Shown in pieces: positions 25,749 to 34,525 of a stretch of DNA of 37,198 bases. The stretch is from Cladosporium sp. IMV 00045. Its lineage: Eukaryota; Ascomycota; Dothideomycetes; Cladosporiales; Cladosporiaceae. A model generated the notes under the pieces. That model had not been told where the DNA came from and did no database searches. It saw only the letters and a list, made by a program, of their open reading frames with translations. Where the stretch lies: the NCBI GenBank assembly GCA_001931905.2, contig MSJI02000563.1:1-37198 (forward strand), in the 5' to 3' direction. Numbering within the stretch: the first letter of the stretch is position 1; the number at the start of each line of letters is the position of its first letter. The translations under genes were made by a program, and so were the position numbers.

Positions 25749-28490
25749 CTAATCAAAACCAATCCACTCCCCCTCCCCCTCCCCAGCGTCATCCATCCTC
25801 TCATCTTCATCACTGCCCTCACTCCCCTTCTTCCCACCATTCGTCAACATCCTCACCCTCTCGCCCTCCTCGACCTTTCTCGGCTGCGCCAGCAAAAACT
25901 CAACCGTGTGCGAATTCTGCTCCGCGACCTTCATGATCTCGCCCTGCAATCGGCTCACCGCGCGCTGCACCAGCCTCGTGACCTCCGCATACTCGCCCTG
26001 GCGATCCTTGAGTTCGCGCCCGTGCTGGCGGAGCAGCGATTCGATCCAGCGCAAATTGAACTCCAGGTGCGGGGAAGCGTCGGCCTCGTGCGCGACGAAT
26101 CGCAGCAAGCGCTCGAGGTACACGATGGGCAGGTCGCGGACGAGCAGGTCGATGTCGGCCAGGGGCACGGAGCGGTAGACGCGGGTGAGGAGTTTGGGGG
26201 AAGAGAGGCGGAAGGCCATGACGAGGGCTTTGAGGTGTTCGGCGTTGGCGAGAGTTTTGAGCGTCGAGGAGGGCGTGACGTCGACGTCGAGGTCGAAGGG
26301 GTCGAATTGCACGCTCGTGTCGAGAGAGTAGACGAGCAGGCCTTCGGTGCTGGCGGCGCAGAAGGCGCGGCCGGTGGGCGAGAAGGCTATGTCCGGGACG
26401 CGCACTTCGGGCGCGGTTTTGCGCTGCGCCGCGTCGCCGCGCTTCGAGCCGGGGAGGGATTTGTCCATGCGGTCTTCGAGGTCGGAGGCTTCGCCTTGCT
26501 CGTCGAGGAGGGCTTGAGGCCCGGCTTCGGTGAGGAGTTTGCTGTTGAGGTATTCTTGCGTGCCGTCGAGGGAGAGGTTGACGGAGACTGTGAATTTGCG
26601 CAGGAGCACGCCGGTTTCGACCGCGTACATGCAGATGTATTTGCTGTTACCGCTCGCTAGGAGGACTGCGCCGTCGGCGGAATATGAAATGGTGTTGAAG
26701 CTCTTGGTGCCTGCGACGTTGGCTGCCGTGCGGCGGTCGGTCGCTTTGCGGCCGCCTGAAGCGTCTCGTCGGCCATCCATGCCTGACTCTTGTGTGCCTT
26801 CGTCAATCGACCAGAAAGTAAGCTGGCCATCCAGCGATGATACCGCAACTTGCCTGCTGTCAGGTCTTACTGATACTGCCAGGACGTCAGATTGCAGTTG
26901 CAGGGGTTCAGATGTCTGCGTGCGCTGGAAGATAGACCAAATGCGGACTGTACGATCCCAGGATCCAGAAACGAGCGCGCTGCCGTTAGGTGCGAATGAC
27001 AGGCTCGAGATGGGTCCCTCGTGACCGGAGAGCTGATCAAGCAGCTGACCAGTCTGCACCGACCAAATGTGAACATCGAAATCGTCCAGACTGCCAGCCG
27101 CAACCACTTCTCCAGAGGGATCAACAGCGACGGAGCTGAAGCTGAGCCTTTTAGGGGCAGTAAATGTGCGGAAGCAACGGTATCTGATCAGATCGAAAGC
27201 ACGAACACTGCCGTCGAGAGACGCAGTGAACAAGACATTTCCTCTCCGGGCAAACTCGCAAGCGGTGACTCCAGATGTGTGCTCGGTGAATGTCACGATG
27301 CAGAAGCCGCTCGCAGCATCCCAGACCTTGATCTTGCCATCGTCTGCGCATGTGATGATCTTGTCTCCTGAAGGCGAGTATGTGAGTGCGTTCAAATTGT
27401 CGAAGTGACCCTGTTGCTTCAGAATGTAGCTTTCGCTCTGCCACTCCCAGACCAGAAGCTGACCAAGTGCTGAGGAACCGAAGGCCAACCACTCGCCGGA
27501 ACGATTGATGGAGACAGTGTCGATGTTGGAAGCCGAGATTGACAGCTTGTGGATCTCGCTGAAGCTAGGTAGCTCATGCAGCATGAAAATGCCATTGCTG
27601 AATCCAGTGACCAGCAAATTTGACGAGGCATGGAAAGCGGCCGTGGTGAGATATGCTTGGTCCTGGAAAAAGTAGTTTCTTTCTGCAATGCGCCAGCGCT
27701 CGTCGCCGGCAGCGATATCTTCAGGATCGGCGTCGGGTGATGGCAGGTACTGCCATTGGAACAACGCGCCGTCCTTTGAAATGGTGTAGATCGTCTCCTG
27801 GTCCGCCGAAAACCATGCCGCATATACAGCCGTTCTGTGACCAGCCAAAATTGTCGGCGTGAAGCCCTCTTCCGGGTCCAAACTCCATATCCTCGCCGTC
27901 AGGTCCTTGCTAGCCGAAAGGAAAAAGCGAGAGTCGCTGCTCCACTCGATGTTCTGAACTGTGTCGTGGTGTCCCGCATATTCTCTGTATTTCACGAACG
28001 GCGCGAACTCCAAACCACCGTCGCCACTGTCGCCTTCGGTGGAGCCAGGCGTAGAAGGCGTCTTCCAGACCTCGATCTTCCGTCCCAGGCCGACTGCGAA
28101 ATGTGTGCCGCTTGGTGAAAATTCAAGCGTCGAAACCGCCCCACGCAGCGAGAAATGATATAGAACGACTCTTCTGAGATAGTGGCTCAAGATAGCATGC
28201 CCTTGCTCGTCGACAGTCAATAGCAGCTGTCCCTTGGGGTGTAATGCTATGCGGGAGATGTTTGTTCGGTGTGCGAAAGGGAGGGTGTGCGATTTGTTGT
28301 TGACGAGGTCGAAGACGGTGACGCGATTGCCTACGGGAGAGAGTAGACTGTTGCCATCTTGGGTGTAGACGAGGTTTCCCTTGCGATAGACAGTACCGAG
28401 CAGATTAGAAAACTGCAAAACCGTTGTTAGTGAATGCTGAGAGAGATTGGACTGTGAAGAGTCGTCACTTACATGGAAGTCGGTCTTCAT
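25749..28490 (-). CDS. pwp2: Pwp2/Utp1, U3 snoRNP (UTP-B) WD40 protein
   Basis: The proposed structure is complement(join(25749..28412, 28473..28490)), 893 residues. Exon 1 is only MKTDFH; a 60-nt stop-free, in-frame intron (GTAAGT, CACTAAC branch, TTGCAG) follows and joins it to FSNLLGTVYRKGNLV, the standard Pwp2 N-terminus. Reading through from an ATG at 28589 would give an unlikely 53-residue extension. Two seven-bladed WD40 propellers fill about residues 10-650, with repeats such as GHHDTVQNIEWSSDSRFFLS and GHEGPISSLSFAPNGSALVS. The Utp12 domain lies at about 735-845 (LEFNLRWIESLLRQHG, RLQGEIMKV) and is followed by an acidic tail ending in WIGFD. Pwp2 belongs to UTP-B, needed for nucleolar 18S rRNA processing. 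It is head-to-head with the septin gene. Confidence 0.93.
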   Translation of the reverse strand: MKTDFHVSDDSSQSNLSQHSLTTVLQFSNLLGTVYRKGNLVYTQDGNSLLSPVGNRVTVFDLVNNKSHTLPFAHRTNISRIALHPKGQLLLTVDEQGHAILSHYLRRVVLYHFSLRGAVSTLEFSPSGTHFAVGLGRKIEVWKTPSTPGSTEGDSGDGGLEFAPFVKYREYAGHHDTVQNIEWSSDSRFFLSASKDLTARIWSLDPEEGFTPTILAGHRTAVYAAWFSADQETIYTISKDGALFQWQYLPSPDADPEDIAAGDERWRIAERNYFFQDQAYLTTAAFHASSNLLVTGFSNGIFMLHELPSFSEIHKLSISASNIDTVSINRSGEWLAFGSSALGQLLVWEWQSESYILKQQGHFDNLNALTYSPSGDKIITCADDGKIKVWDAASGFCIVTFTEHTSGVTACEFARRGNVLFTASLDGSVRAFDLIRYRCFRTFTAPKRLSFSSVAVDPSGEVVAAGSLDDFDVHIWSVQTGQLLDQLSGHEGPISSLSFAPNGSALVSGSWDRTVRIWSIFQRTQTSEPLQLQSDVLAVSVRPDSRQVAVSSLDGQLTFWSIDEGTQESGMDGRRDASGGRKATDRRTAANVAGTKSFNTISYSADGAVLLASGNSKYICMYAVETGVLLRKFTVSVNLSLDGTQEYLNSKLLTEAGPQALLDEQGEASDLEDRMDKSLPGSKRGDAAQRKTAPEVRVPDIAFSPTGRAFCAASTEGLLVYSLDTSVQFDPFDLDVDVTPSSTLKTLANAEHLKALVMAFRLSSPKLLTRVYRSVPLADIDLLVRDLPIVYLERLLRFVAHEADASPHLEFNLRWIESLLRQHGRELKDRQGEYAEVTRLVQRAVSRLQGEIMKVAEQNSHTVEFLLAQPRKVEEGERVRMLTNGGKKGSEGSDEDERMDDAGEGEGEWIGFD

Positions 28491-29000
28491 CCTGTGTATA
28501 TTCCCAGAGAGAAAGTCAACCCACGCCTCGATCAACCTGCGCCGGGGAGGATATATAGTACAGTAGAAAAAAGAGTGAGTGCAGGTCAATCGATCGTCCC
28601 TACCACCAGCGGCCGAAAAGTTTCACAAGCTTCATCCAACCCGCACTTCTAACTCGCGCCTTCCCCACACGGCAGCTGTCGGACCGATCCAGCGCTCCCC
28701 GAGCCGAAGGACGGACTAGCCGGATTGGAGGCTCCCCTTTCCTTGCCCTCCGCCAGGCGATGTCCAAGGCTCAGGGTCGATGTTTCGCTGTTGCTTGAGC
28801 TGTACTGTTTGTCTCTGCCTCCATTGATTGCATCGCGCCTGCTCACCTCCCACCTCATTCTCGCGTGTTGCCCTCCTCCACCTACCACTCGCAGCATCAC
28901 ACTCGCTTGACGGTATGTCTCCCACCTCCATTGACTCGCTGCGATTCCCGCAAACGCGTACCCGAAGAGAGAGAGATTGAGAGAGAGCGCTTGGGCGAAG
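28491..29000. other. Divergent promoter region, pwp2 and septin
   Basis: This 510-base interval contains a GA-rich run (28966-28988), an ACGCGT at 28954-28959 and a short upstream ORF (28915-28980). CGGTATGT at 28911-28918 also resembles a 5' splice site, so a leader intron cannot be excluded. No gene is seen. Confidence 0.5.
28915..28980 (+). promoter_or_regulatory. Candidate upstream ORF in septin leader
   Basis: ATG at 28915 opens a 21-codon frame ending in TGA at 28978-28980, 20 bases before the septin ATG. It is Arg-rich at its end (TRTRRERD). It matters only if the transcript starts upstream of it and the overlapping GTATGT is not spliced. Confidence 0.35.
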
Positions 29001-30560
29001 ATGGAACCCTTTCCCCGTACCGACCAGCACCACCAACAGCCTCAGCACCTCTCCGACGACTCTTCCTCCAGCTCTGCTTCTCCCGCTGACCACAACACCT
29101 CCTCAGAATACAGAGAATCAGACGCTCCATCTCCCACAGCACGCCGTCCCGCTCTCCCTGGCTATTTCTCCCCCAACCTTCGTGGATTAGTAGTGCGAGT
29201 CAACGGCACTCCTGCAAATACAATGGCCGAAACCATGTCGCCGATTGGCATTGCCAACGTGCGTATCGCCGACAACCGAGCAAGACCCTCCTCACCACAT
29301 GCTAATGCCATGTAGCTCCCCAACCAGCGCCACAAGATCGTCGCGAAGCGCGGTGCCGCCTTCACTGTCATGGTCGCCGGCGAGTCTGGCCTCGGAAAGA
29401 CCACCTTCATCAACACCCTCTTCTCCACCACCATCAAGAACTACGCCGACCACCGCCGCCGTCATGCGAAGCAGGTCGACAAGACCGTCGAGATCGAGAT
29501 TACCAAGGCCGAGCTTGAGGAGAAGTTCTTCAAGGGTAAGAGGCAGATCAAATACTTTCGGTTACTTCTGCAAAGAGGAGACCTTTGGCATGAGCATACT
29601 CTCTGACACCTCTCACAGTCCGCCTCACCGTCATTGACACCCCTGGTTTCGGCGACTACGTCAACAACCGCGACTCATGGCAGCCCATAATCGAATTCCT
29701 GGACGACCAGCACGAGAGCTACATGCTTCAGGAGCAGCAGCCGCGCCGCACTGAGAAGATCGACCTCCGCGTTCACGCTTGCTTGTACTTCATCCGCCCG
29801 ACCGGCCACAGCCTGAAGCCTTTGGACATTGAGGTCATGAAGAAGCTCTCCACCCGCGTGAACCTGATCCCCGTTGTTGCCAAGGCCGACACTCTTACTC
29901 CCGTCGACCTGGCCAAGTTCAAGCAGAGGGTAAGATCGGGACCGGACCCTATGTTTTCCACCAACACTGACTGACGAATTGCAGATCCGCGCTGTTATTG
30001 ATGCCCAGAACATCAAGATCTACACCCCGCCTCTCGAGGAGGACGACGAGGCCGGCCTCCAGCACGCACGTTCCCTCATCCAGGCCATGCCCTTCTCCGT
30101 CATCGGCAGCGAGCGCGATGTCACCACTCCCGACGGCAAAACTGTCAAGGGTCGTCAGTACGGCTGGGGTGTAGCTGAGGTAGAGAATGAGGAGCACTGC
30201 GACTTCAAGAAGCTCCGGGCTATCCTTATTCGCACACACATGCTCGACCTGATCCACACCACGGAAGAGAACCACTACGAAGTCTACCGCGCCAGCCAGA
30301 TGGAGACGCGCAAGTTCGGCGAGGCCCGCCCGCGCAAGCTCGACAACCCCAAGTTCAAGGAGGAGGAGGAGGCGCTCCGCAAGCGCTTCACCGAGCAGGT
30401 CAAGGTCGAGGAGCAGCGCTTCAGGCAGTGGGAGCAGAAGCTCATCTCCGAGCGCGACCGCCTCAACAAGGACCTCGAGCAGAGCCACTCCATCATCAAG
30501 CAGCTCGAGACCGAGGTCGAGAACATTCAGGGCAGCATGTCCAGGACTGGCAGACGCTAA
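29001..30560 (+). CDS. cdc3: Septin of the Cdc3/AspB group
   Basis: The structure is join(29001..29258, 29316..29535, 29619..29929, 29985..30560), 454 residues. All three introns (57, 83 and 55 nt) are GT-AG, the first with a CTAAT branch site. The N-terminal about 85 residues are Ser/Pro-rich and end in MAETMSPIGIAN, shared by AspB proteins. NQRHKIVAKRG is the polybasic lipid-binding region. The GTPase domain shows G1 GESGLGKT (108-115), G3 DTPG (166-169) and G4 AKAD (247-250), followed by the septin-unique element (ENEEHCDFKKLRAILIRTHM) and a C-terminal coiled coil (about 380-440, rich in Glu/Lys/Arg). Septins assemble into hetero-oligomeric rods and rings at hyphal septa and tips. Codons are strongly C-ending, as in well-expressed genes. 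A downstream MORG1-like gene lies on the same strand. Confidence 0.95.
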
Positions 30561-31848
30561 GCGCATTGCGATCCTTTGTTCATGATGACTTGAGCGGAGA
30601 GCGAACGTACAAGAATGCATCGCTTGCCCCAACATTCCCCAAAAAGCGAGTCGCGATTGCGAGAACGATCCGAAGAAGAAGAGAGAAAGTCTGCGCGCCT
30701 TTCGACACTTACACAAAAACACATGCACAAGATACCTGGTCTCATTGGAACTGTTTTCATTCCCCCTCTTCTTTTGTGCGTGTACACTCTAACCACTACA
30801 ACCCTGGCCTCCTTTCTTTCACCTCTCTTTCCTTACGTTTGAAGACGAATGCGCAGGCAGCGGCGGATGGAGGAAGACAAGAGCGGTTTGAGGAGAGTTT
30901 TTGGTCTTTTTTTGATTCCCTTTTCTTTTTTTCCCATAGTAACTGATTAATGGGCGATCTTTGTTAGCCTTGTAATATTTTTCTTACTTGACGAGTTACC
31001 CCTGCTTTCCCACCTCTTCCTCTTCTGCTTCCTGTTCAGCTCTATTGCAGTTTTGCTGGGATTGTTCCCTTGTGCATTGAGTAGGTAAGCTTTGGCTGTG
31101 CGATGTGTGATGATATGTGATGTGTGATGTGTGAAAATCGTGCGTGTGTGATCACAGGTTGATGGGAGTGCGTTAGTGTGGTGATGCATATGCGGGTGTA
31201 TGCACATGTTGTTAGGATGGCTGTGGTAAGTGGTGAACAGTATGTTGTCTTTTTGGACATAGAGATTTTGATGGTCGGTGGGAATGAGGAAATCAAGGTT
31301 GGGTATGGATTATAGATACTTTATGTTATGAAGTACGTGATATTTAGCGACTGAAGGTCAGGGTGAGTGTTTTATCTACCACATGTATGCAATTTGCTCG
31401 TTGCTTGGTTTGAGCAAGACGAGGAGGGTGTTGGTGTGCGAGGCATCACTTGTGATGAGAAATATTCCTTTCTCATCGATGAAGGGGTGGAGGCTTGGTG
31501 AACTACTGCGATGATCTCATAGCCATCGCTTTACGAAGAAAAGAAAAGGCAATTGGGATAACTTTTTATCGCATTCGTAATCTGCCTTTAGTCACCATCT
31601 TTCGTTGCCAGACTTGAACTTCACAGCAAGCACCGCGGTGCAAGTGGGACATGCATTAGCGTTCTCCATGAGCAGAGCCAATCAGCGTTGCACCTCGCAG
31701 ACTTCCATCTATTAATTCGCGATCCATCGAAAAAACCGCGACAACTTCAAACTTGATCAGATCTGATTTCTGAACGGAAAAACTCGCAATCCGGACTCGG
31801 CAAAGAACAAAAAAAAGACAGAAGAAAGACGAACTACCAAGAAATGAA
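30561..31848. other. Long intergenic region between septin and MORG1-like gene
   Basis: About 1.3 kb without a convincing gene. The first 500 bases look like the septin 3' UTR (T-rich near 30900-31000). A TGTG/GATG-rich simple repeat lies at 31097-31150. The remainder is A/T-leaning promoter sequence ending in an A/G-rich leader (31780-31848). Confidence 0.55.
31097..31150 (+). repeat. Imperfect TGTGATG simple repeat
   Basis: Degenerate TGTGATG/ATGTGTG units recur about seven times, followed by further GTG-rich sequence to about 31200. It is a minisatellite-like tract between the septin and MORG1-like genes. Confidence 0.7.
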
Positions 31849-31852
31849 ATGA
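31844..31852 (+). promoter_or_regulatory. Two-codon upstream ORF overlapping the MORG1 start
   Basis: ATG AAA TGA: the TGA (31850-31852) overlaps the main start ATG (31849-31851) as ATGA, placing termination directly on the main start codon. Confidence 0.6.
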
Positions 31853-32805
31853 GCCCGCCCACCTACCCAGACACCCCAACGCGGCTACCAGCCCACAACG
31901 CCCCCATCCACGCCCTCGCATTCTCCTCCGGAACCGGCCAATACCTACTCACAGGCTCCTCGGACCGGACAGTCAAACTCCTCAACCCAGCGACCGGCCG
32001 CCAAATCCAATCGTACGCCGCCCACGGCTATGAAATTCTCGACCTCGCAGTGAGCAGCGACAACGCGCGCTTCGCAAGTGTGGGAGGCGACAAGGCCGTT
32101 TTCCTCTGGGATGTTGCGACCGCGCAGACGTTGCGCCGCTTTGCTGGGCACGCGGGAAGGGTTAATGCGTGTGCTTTCGGGGGCGAGGAGGATGGCGTGC
32201 TTTGCAGTGGGAGTTTTGACGGGACGGTCAAGGTCTGGGATTGCAAGTCGCGTAGCGACAAACCTATTATGACTTTCGCTGAGGCGAAGGATGCGGTTTC
32301 GAGTGTTGCTGTGAGAGGCGCGGAGATTTACGCGGGCAGTGTGGATGGCAGGGTCAGGGTTTACGATTTGCGCAGTGGCGAGGTGGATGTCGATGTCGTT
32401 TCGCCGAGCGGCGTGACGAGCGTGACGCCTTCGTTGGATGGGCAGGGCTACTTGGTTTCGACGCTGGATTCTACCGTGCGCTTCATGGACAGGCCTACGG
32501 GGAAGTGTTTGCAGACGTTTCGCGATGGGGGGTTCACGAATGAGACGTATCGCGTGCGCTCGACTTTTGCGATGGGGGATTCGCTTGCGGTCAGTGGGAC
32601 GGAGAATGGTGGGCTCTGCGTTTGGGATGTTTTATCTGGTGATTTGCAGCAAAACTTGTGGCATCGCAAGGAAGGCCCGAAAGCTGCTGGCGATACTGCG
32701 ACGAAAAGAGATGTTGTCTCTGCCGTCGCGTGGAATCCGATGCGGAAGCAGCTGGCCAGCGCTGGGGGGGATGGCGAAGTCTGCGTCTGGAACTTGGAAA
32801 CATGA
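31849..32805 (+). CDS. MORG1: MORG1/WDR83-type WD40 protein
   Basis: The intronless frame encodes 318 residues, the usual length of WDR83/MORG1 (about 315). About seven WD40 blades span the whole protein: HNAPIHALAFSSGTGQYLLT with SDRTVKLLNP, HGYEILDLAVSSDNARFAS with DKAVFLWDV, GHAGRVNACAF with SFDGTVKVWD, then AVSSVAV with DGRVRVYDL, a blade ending STVRFMDRPTG, one with GGLCVWDVLSG, and the closing SAVAWNPMRKQLAS with VCVWNLE. Family members scaffold MAPK modules and associate with the spliceosome in animals; the role in filamentous fungi is not established. It is preceded by a two-codon upstream ORF whose stop overlaps the start codon; a longer N-terminus is not available in frame. Codon choice is C-ending for the first 90 codons and G/T-ending thereafter. 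Confidence 0.85.
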   Translation: MSPPTYPDTPTRLPAHNAPIHALAFSSGTGQYLLTGSSDRTVKLLNPATGRQIQSYAAHGYEILDLAVSSDNARFASVGGDKAVFLWDVATAQTLRRFAGHAGRVNACAFGGEEDGVLCSGSFDGTVKVWDCKSRSDKPIMTFAEAKDAVSSVAVRGAEIYAGSVDGRVRVYDLRSGEVDVDVVSPSGVTSVTPSLDGQGYLVSTLDSTVRFMDRPTGKCLQTFRDGGFTNETYRVRSTFAMGDSLAVSGTENGGLCVWDVLSGDLQQNLWHRKEGPKAAGDTATKRDVVSAVAWNPMRKQLASAGGDGEVCVWNLET

Positions 32806-33338
32806 AAACACGAAAACGCCCACTCGTCGATATCGCGATGTCGTTTTCGCTGAGTGATGCTTACCGCACATCTCGTCGCTGGGAGAACAATTCTGGTGTA
32901 TGACTCTTGTCGACAAATCGTCCTGATGCTACTGGAGGATAATCGATTTTGAGGACATTGAGGACATGATCATCACGCTGACACATCTGGTCGACCAATC
33001 GCCTGGGGCGCGTCAACCAGTATCGTGTTTCCCGTTGTTCGCACTGGTCTGGTCGTTTTTCTGATCATCCCAAACTGCAATGGATTCTATCGGTCTTACA
33101 TATCGGGGCATTTGGTCATTTACAATGACCATCCGTCCGCCAGGTCTATGCGCCCATTTCCCAGGAATATGAGAATGCGCTCCCTCGCCCTGTTCTATCC
33201 CCTCTGCCAAACACTTCCGCTCTCACACACTCACACACTTGCTCACAAGCATTCAAACCACTCAAACCAAACCAAGCTCAACCCAAGCACTACCAACTAC
33301 CCACTACCAACCCAACCAAACAACACTCTCCAGTTACA
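32806..33338. other. Intergenic: promoter and G-poor leader of the next gene
   Basis: No gene is seen. The last 78 bases before ATG 33339 (33261-33338) contain only three G, being almost entirely A, C and T (CCAAACCAAGC, CTACCAACCC). This resembles the unstructured leaders of heavily translated fungal mRNAs. Confidence 0.6.
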
Positions 33339-34145
33339 ATGGACAGCTTCACCAACAACGCCAACGGCGCCAACGCCACCTTCTCTGGCCAGCAGAAGCT
33401 TCCTGTCTTCAACCTGAAGGCGTTTAACAACGACCTTTGGTTCAAGACCGGCAAGGAGTTCACCCGCAACATGATCGCTAAGAACGCCGACCACCAGCTT
33501 CGCCGTGATCGCGACAGGTATCTTCGCAAGCTCCGCGGCCACAAGGCTGCTCACAAGGCCAAAAAGGCCGCTGCTGCCGCTCCCACCGAGACCATCCCGA
33601 ACCCGCTGGCCCCCAGCTACTCGGACGCCGAGGGCCTCATGCGCGCCAGGCAGCTTCTCCCTCAGGACGCTCCGCGTCAGATCTTCAGCGCCGACAGCCT
33701 GGAGGCCCGCTGCCGCTGGTACGGGTACGATCCCAGGACCCACGAGCTGGTCAAGGACAACGCCTTCAAGAACAGCACCTTCATGACCACCATCGACCTG
33801 CGCGACGAACCGTTCACCAATCCGGACGGCGAGATGATCCGCCGCGGCGCCGTCTGGGACGCCAACGAAATCCCCAACCAAGTGCTGTACAGGGCCCGCC
33901 ACGTCAACGTCCAGATCTGGGCCGAGATGGTCGGCAACATCTTCCACGCCAAGGACCAGCTGGAGGATCTCGTCAACGACTGCAGAAGGATAGCCAGCTT
34001 GCACGTCGAGGTCATCGGCTCTGGCAGCAAGCGCGTCGCCCAGGAGATTGCCGACTGGCTCAAGAAGGAGCAGCACCTGTGGGCTGCCCGCAAGCCTCGC
34101 TTGCAGCCCACCTACAGCGCCAGCCGCTACGACGAGGAGGAGTAG
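33339..34145 (+). CDS. Unrecognised 268-residue protein, strongly codon-biased
   Basis: I do not recognise this family. The intronless frame begins in a good context (TTACAATGG). There is no signal peptide or membrane segment. Visible features are a Asn/Gly/Thr N-terminus, a conserved-looking LPVFNLKAFNNDLWFKTGKEF segment, a very basic region (about 50-80, with RRDRDRYLRKLRGHK and an AHKAKKAAAAAP stretch), a compact alpha/beta-looking centre (SLEARCRWYGYDPRTHELVK; NSTFMTTIDLRDEPF) and a helical C-terminal half rich in charged and Ala residues, ending DEEE. Almost every codon ends in C or G, and AAG, GCC, CGC and CTC dominate, resembling the septin rather than its other neighbours; high expression is a fair inference. 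The leader is G-poor and the 3' flank carries the stem-loop array. It may bind nucleic acid through the basic region, but that is speculation. Confidence 0.75.
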   Translation: MDSFTNNANGANATFSGQQKLPVFNLKAFNNDLWFKTGKEFTRNMIAKNADHQLRRDRDRYLRKLRGHKAAHKAKKAAAAAPTETIPNPLAPSYSDAEGLMRARQLLPQDAPRQIFSADSLEARCRWYGYDPRTHELVKDNAFKNSTFMTTIDLRDEPFTNPDGEMIRRGAVWDANEIPNQVLYRARHVNVQIWAEMVGNIFHAKDQLEDLVNDCRRIASLHVEVIGSGSKRVAQEIADWLKKEQHLWAARKPRLQPTYSASRYDEEE

Positions 34146-34180
34146 ATTGGCTTTGGCTGATCTGCTCTCAGCGCTATTGC

Positions 34181-34240
34181 GCTTCTTGCTTCTTGCTTCT
34201 TGCGTTGCTTTCTTGCTTTCTTGCTTTCTTCGCTCTTTCT
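34181..34240 (+). repeat. CTTG/CTTTCTTG pyrimidine-rich simple repeat
   Basis: CTTCTTG and CTTTCTTG units recur between 34181 and 34240, beginning 36 bases past the stop codon of the unrecognised gene and directly before the stem-loop array. Confidence 0.75.
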
Positions 34241-34256
34241 TTTGTCAATGAGGATG

Positions 34257-34525
34257 TGGCAGCGTGAAGAAGATACACCATGCTTCTTTGACTTTCTTCT
34301 GTCTCGGGCTGTTTTGGCAGCGTGATGAAGATACTCCGCGCTTTCCTCTTTTATTTTCTCTTTTGTTTTGAGGGATTGGGTGCAGCGTGTCGAAGAAACC
34401 CACGTTCAAGTCTCTCCTTCTCTCTTGCAGAGTTGGCAGCGTGTTGGAGAGAATCCACGCTTTTGCTCTTTTCTTTTCTCTTTTGTTTTGTTTTGGGGGA
34501 GCGTGATGATGATACCCACGCAGTG
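34257..34525 (+). repeat. Five-copy degenerate tandem repeat of stem-loop units
   Basis: Units begin with (G)GCAGCGTG at about 34259, 34317, 34382, 34436 and 34498, spaced 58, 65, 54 and 62 bases. Each has the left arm GCGTG (34262, 34320, 34385, 34439, 34501), a purine-rich 11-12 nt loop, and a right arm CATGC, CGCGC, CACGT, CACGC or CACGC. All five right arms pair with GCGTG over five base pairs if G-U wobble is allowed. Units 2 and 4 also share a T-rich tail of about 30 bases (TTTTCTCTTTTGTTTTG). The array lies 111-380 bases past the stop of the unrecognised gene, so it may be in its 3' UTR. Confidence 0.8.
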
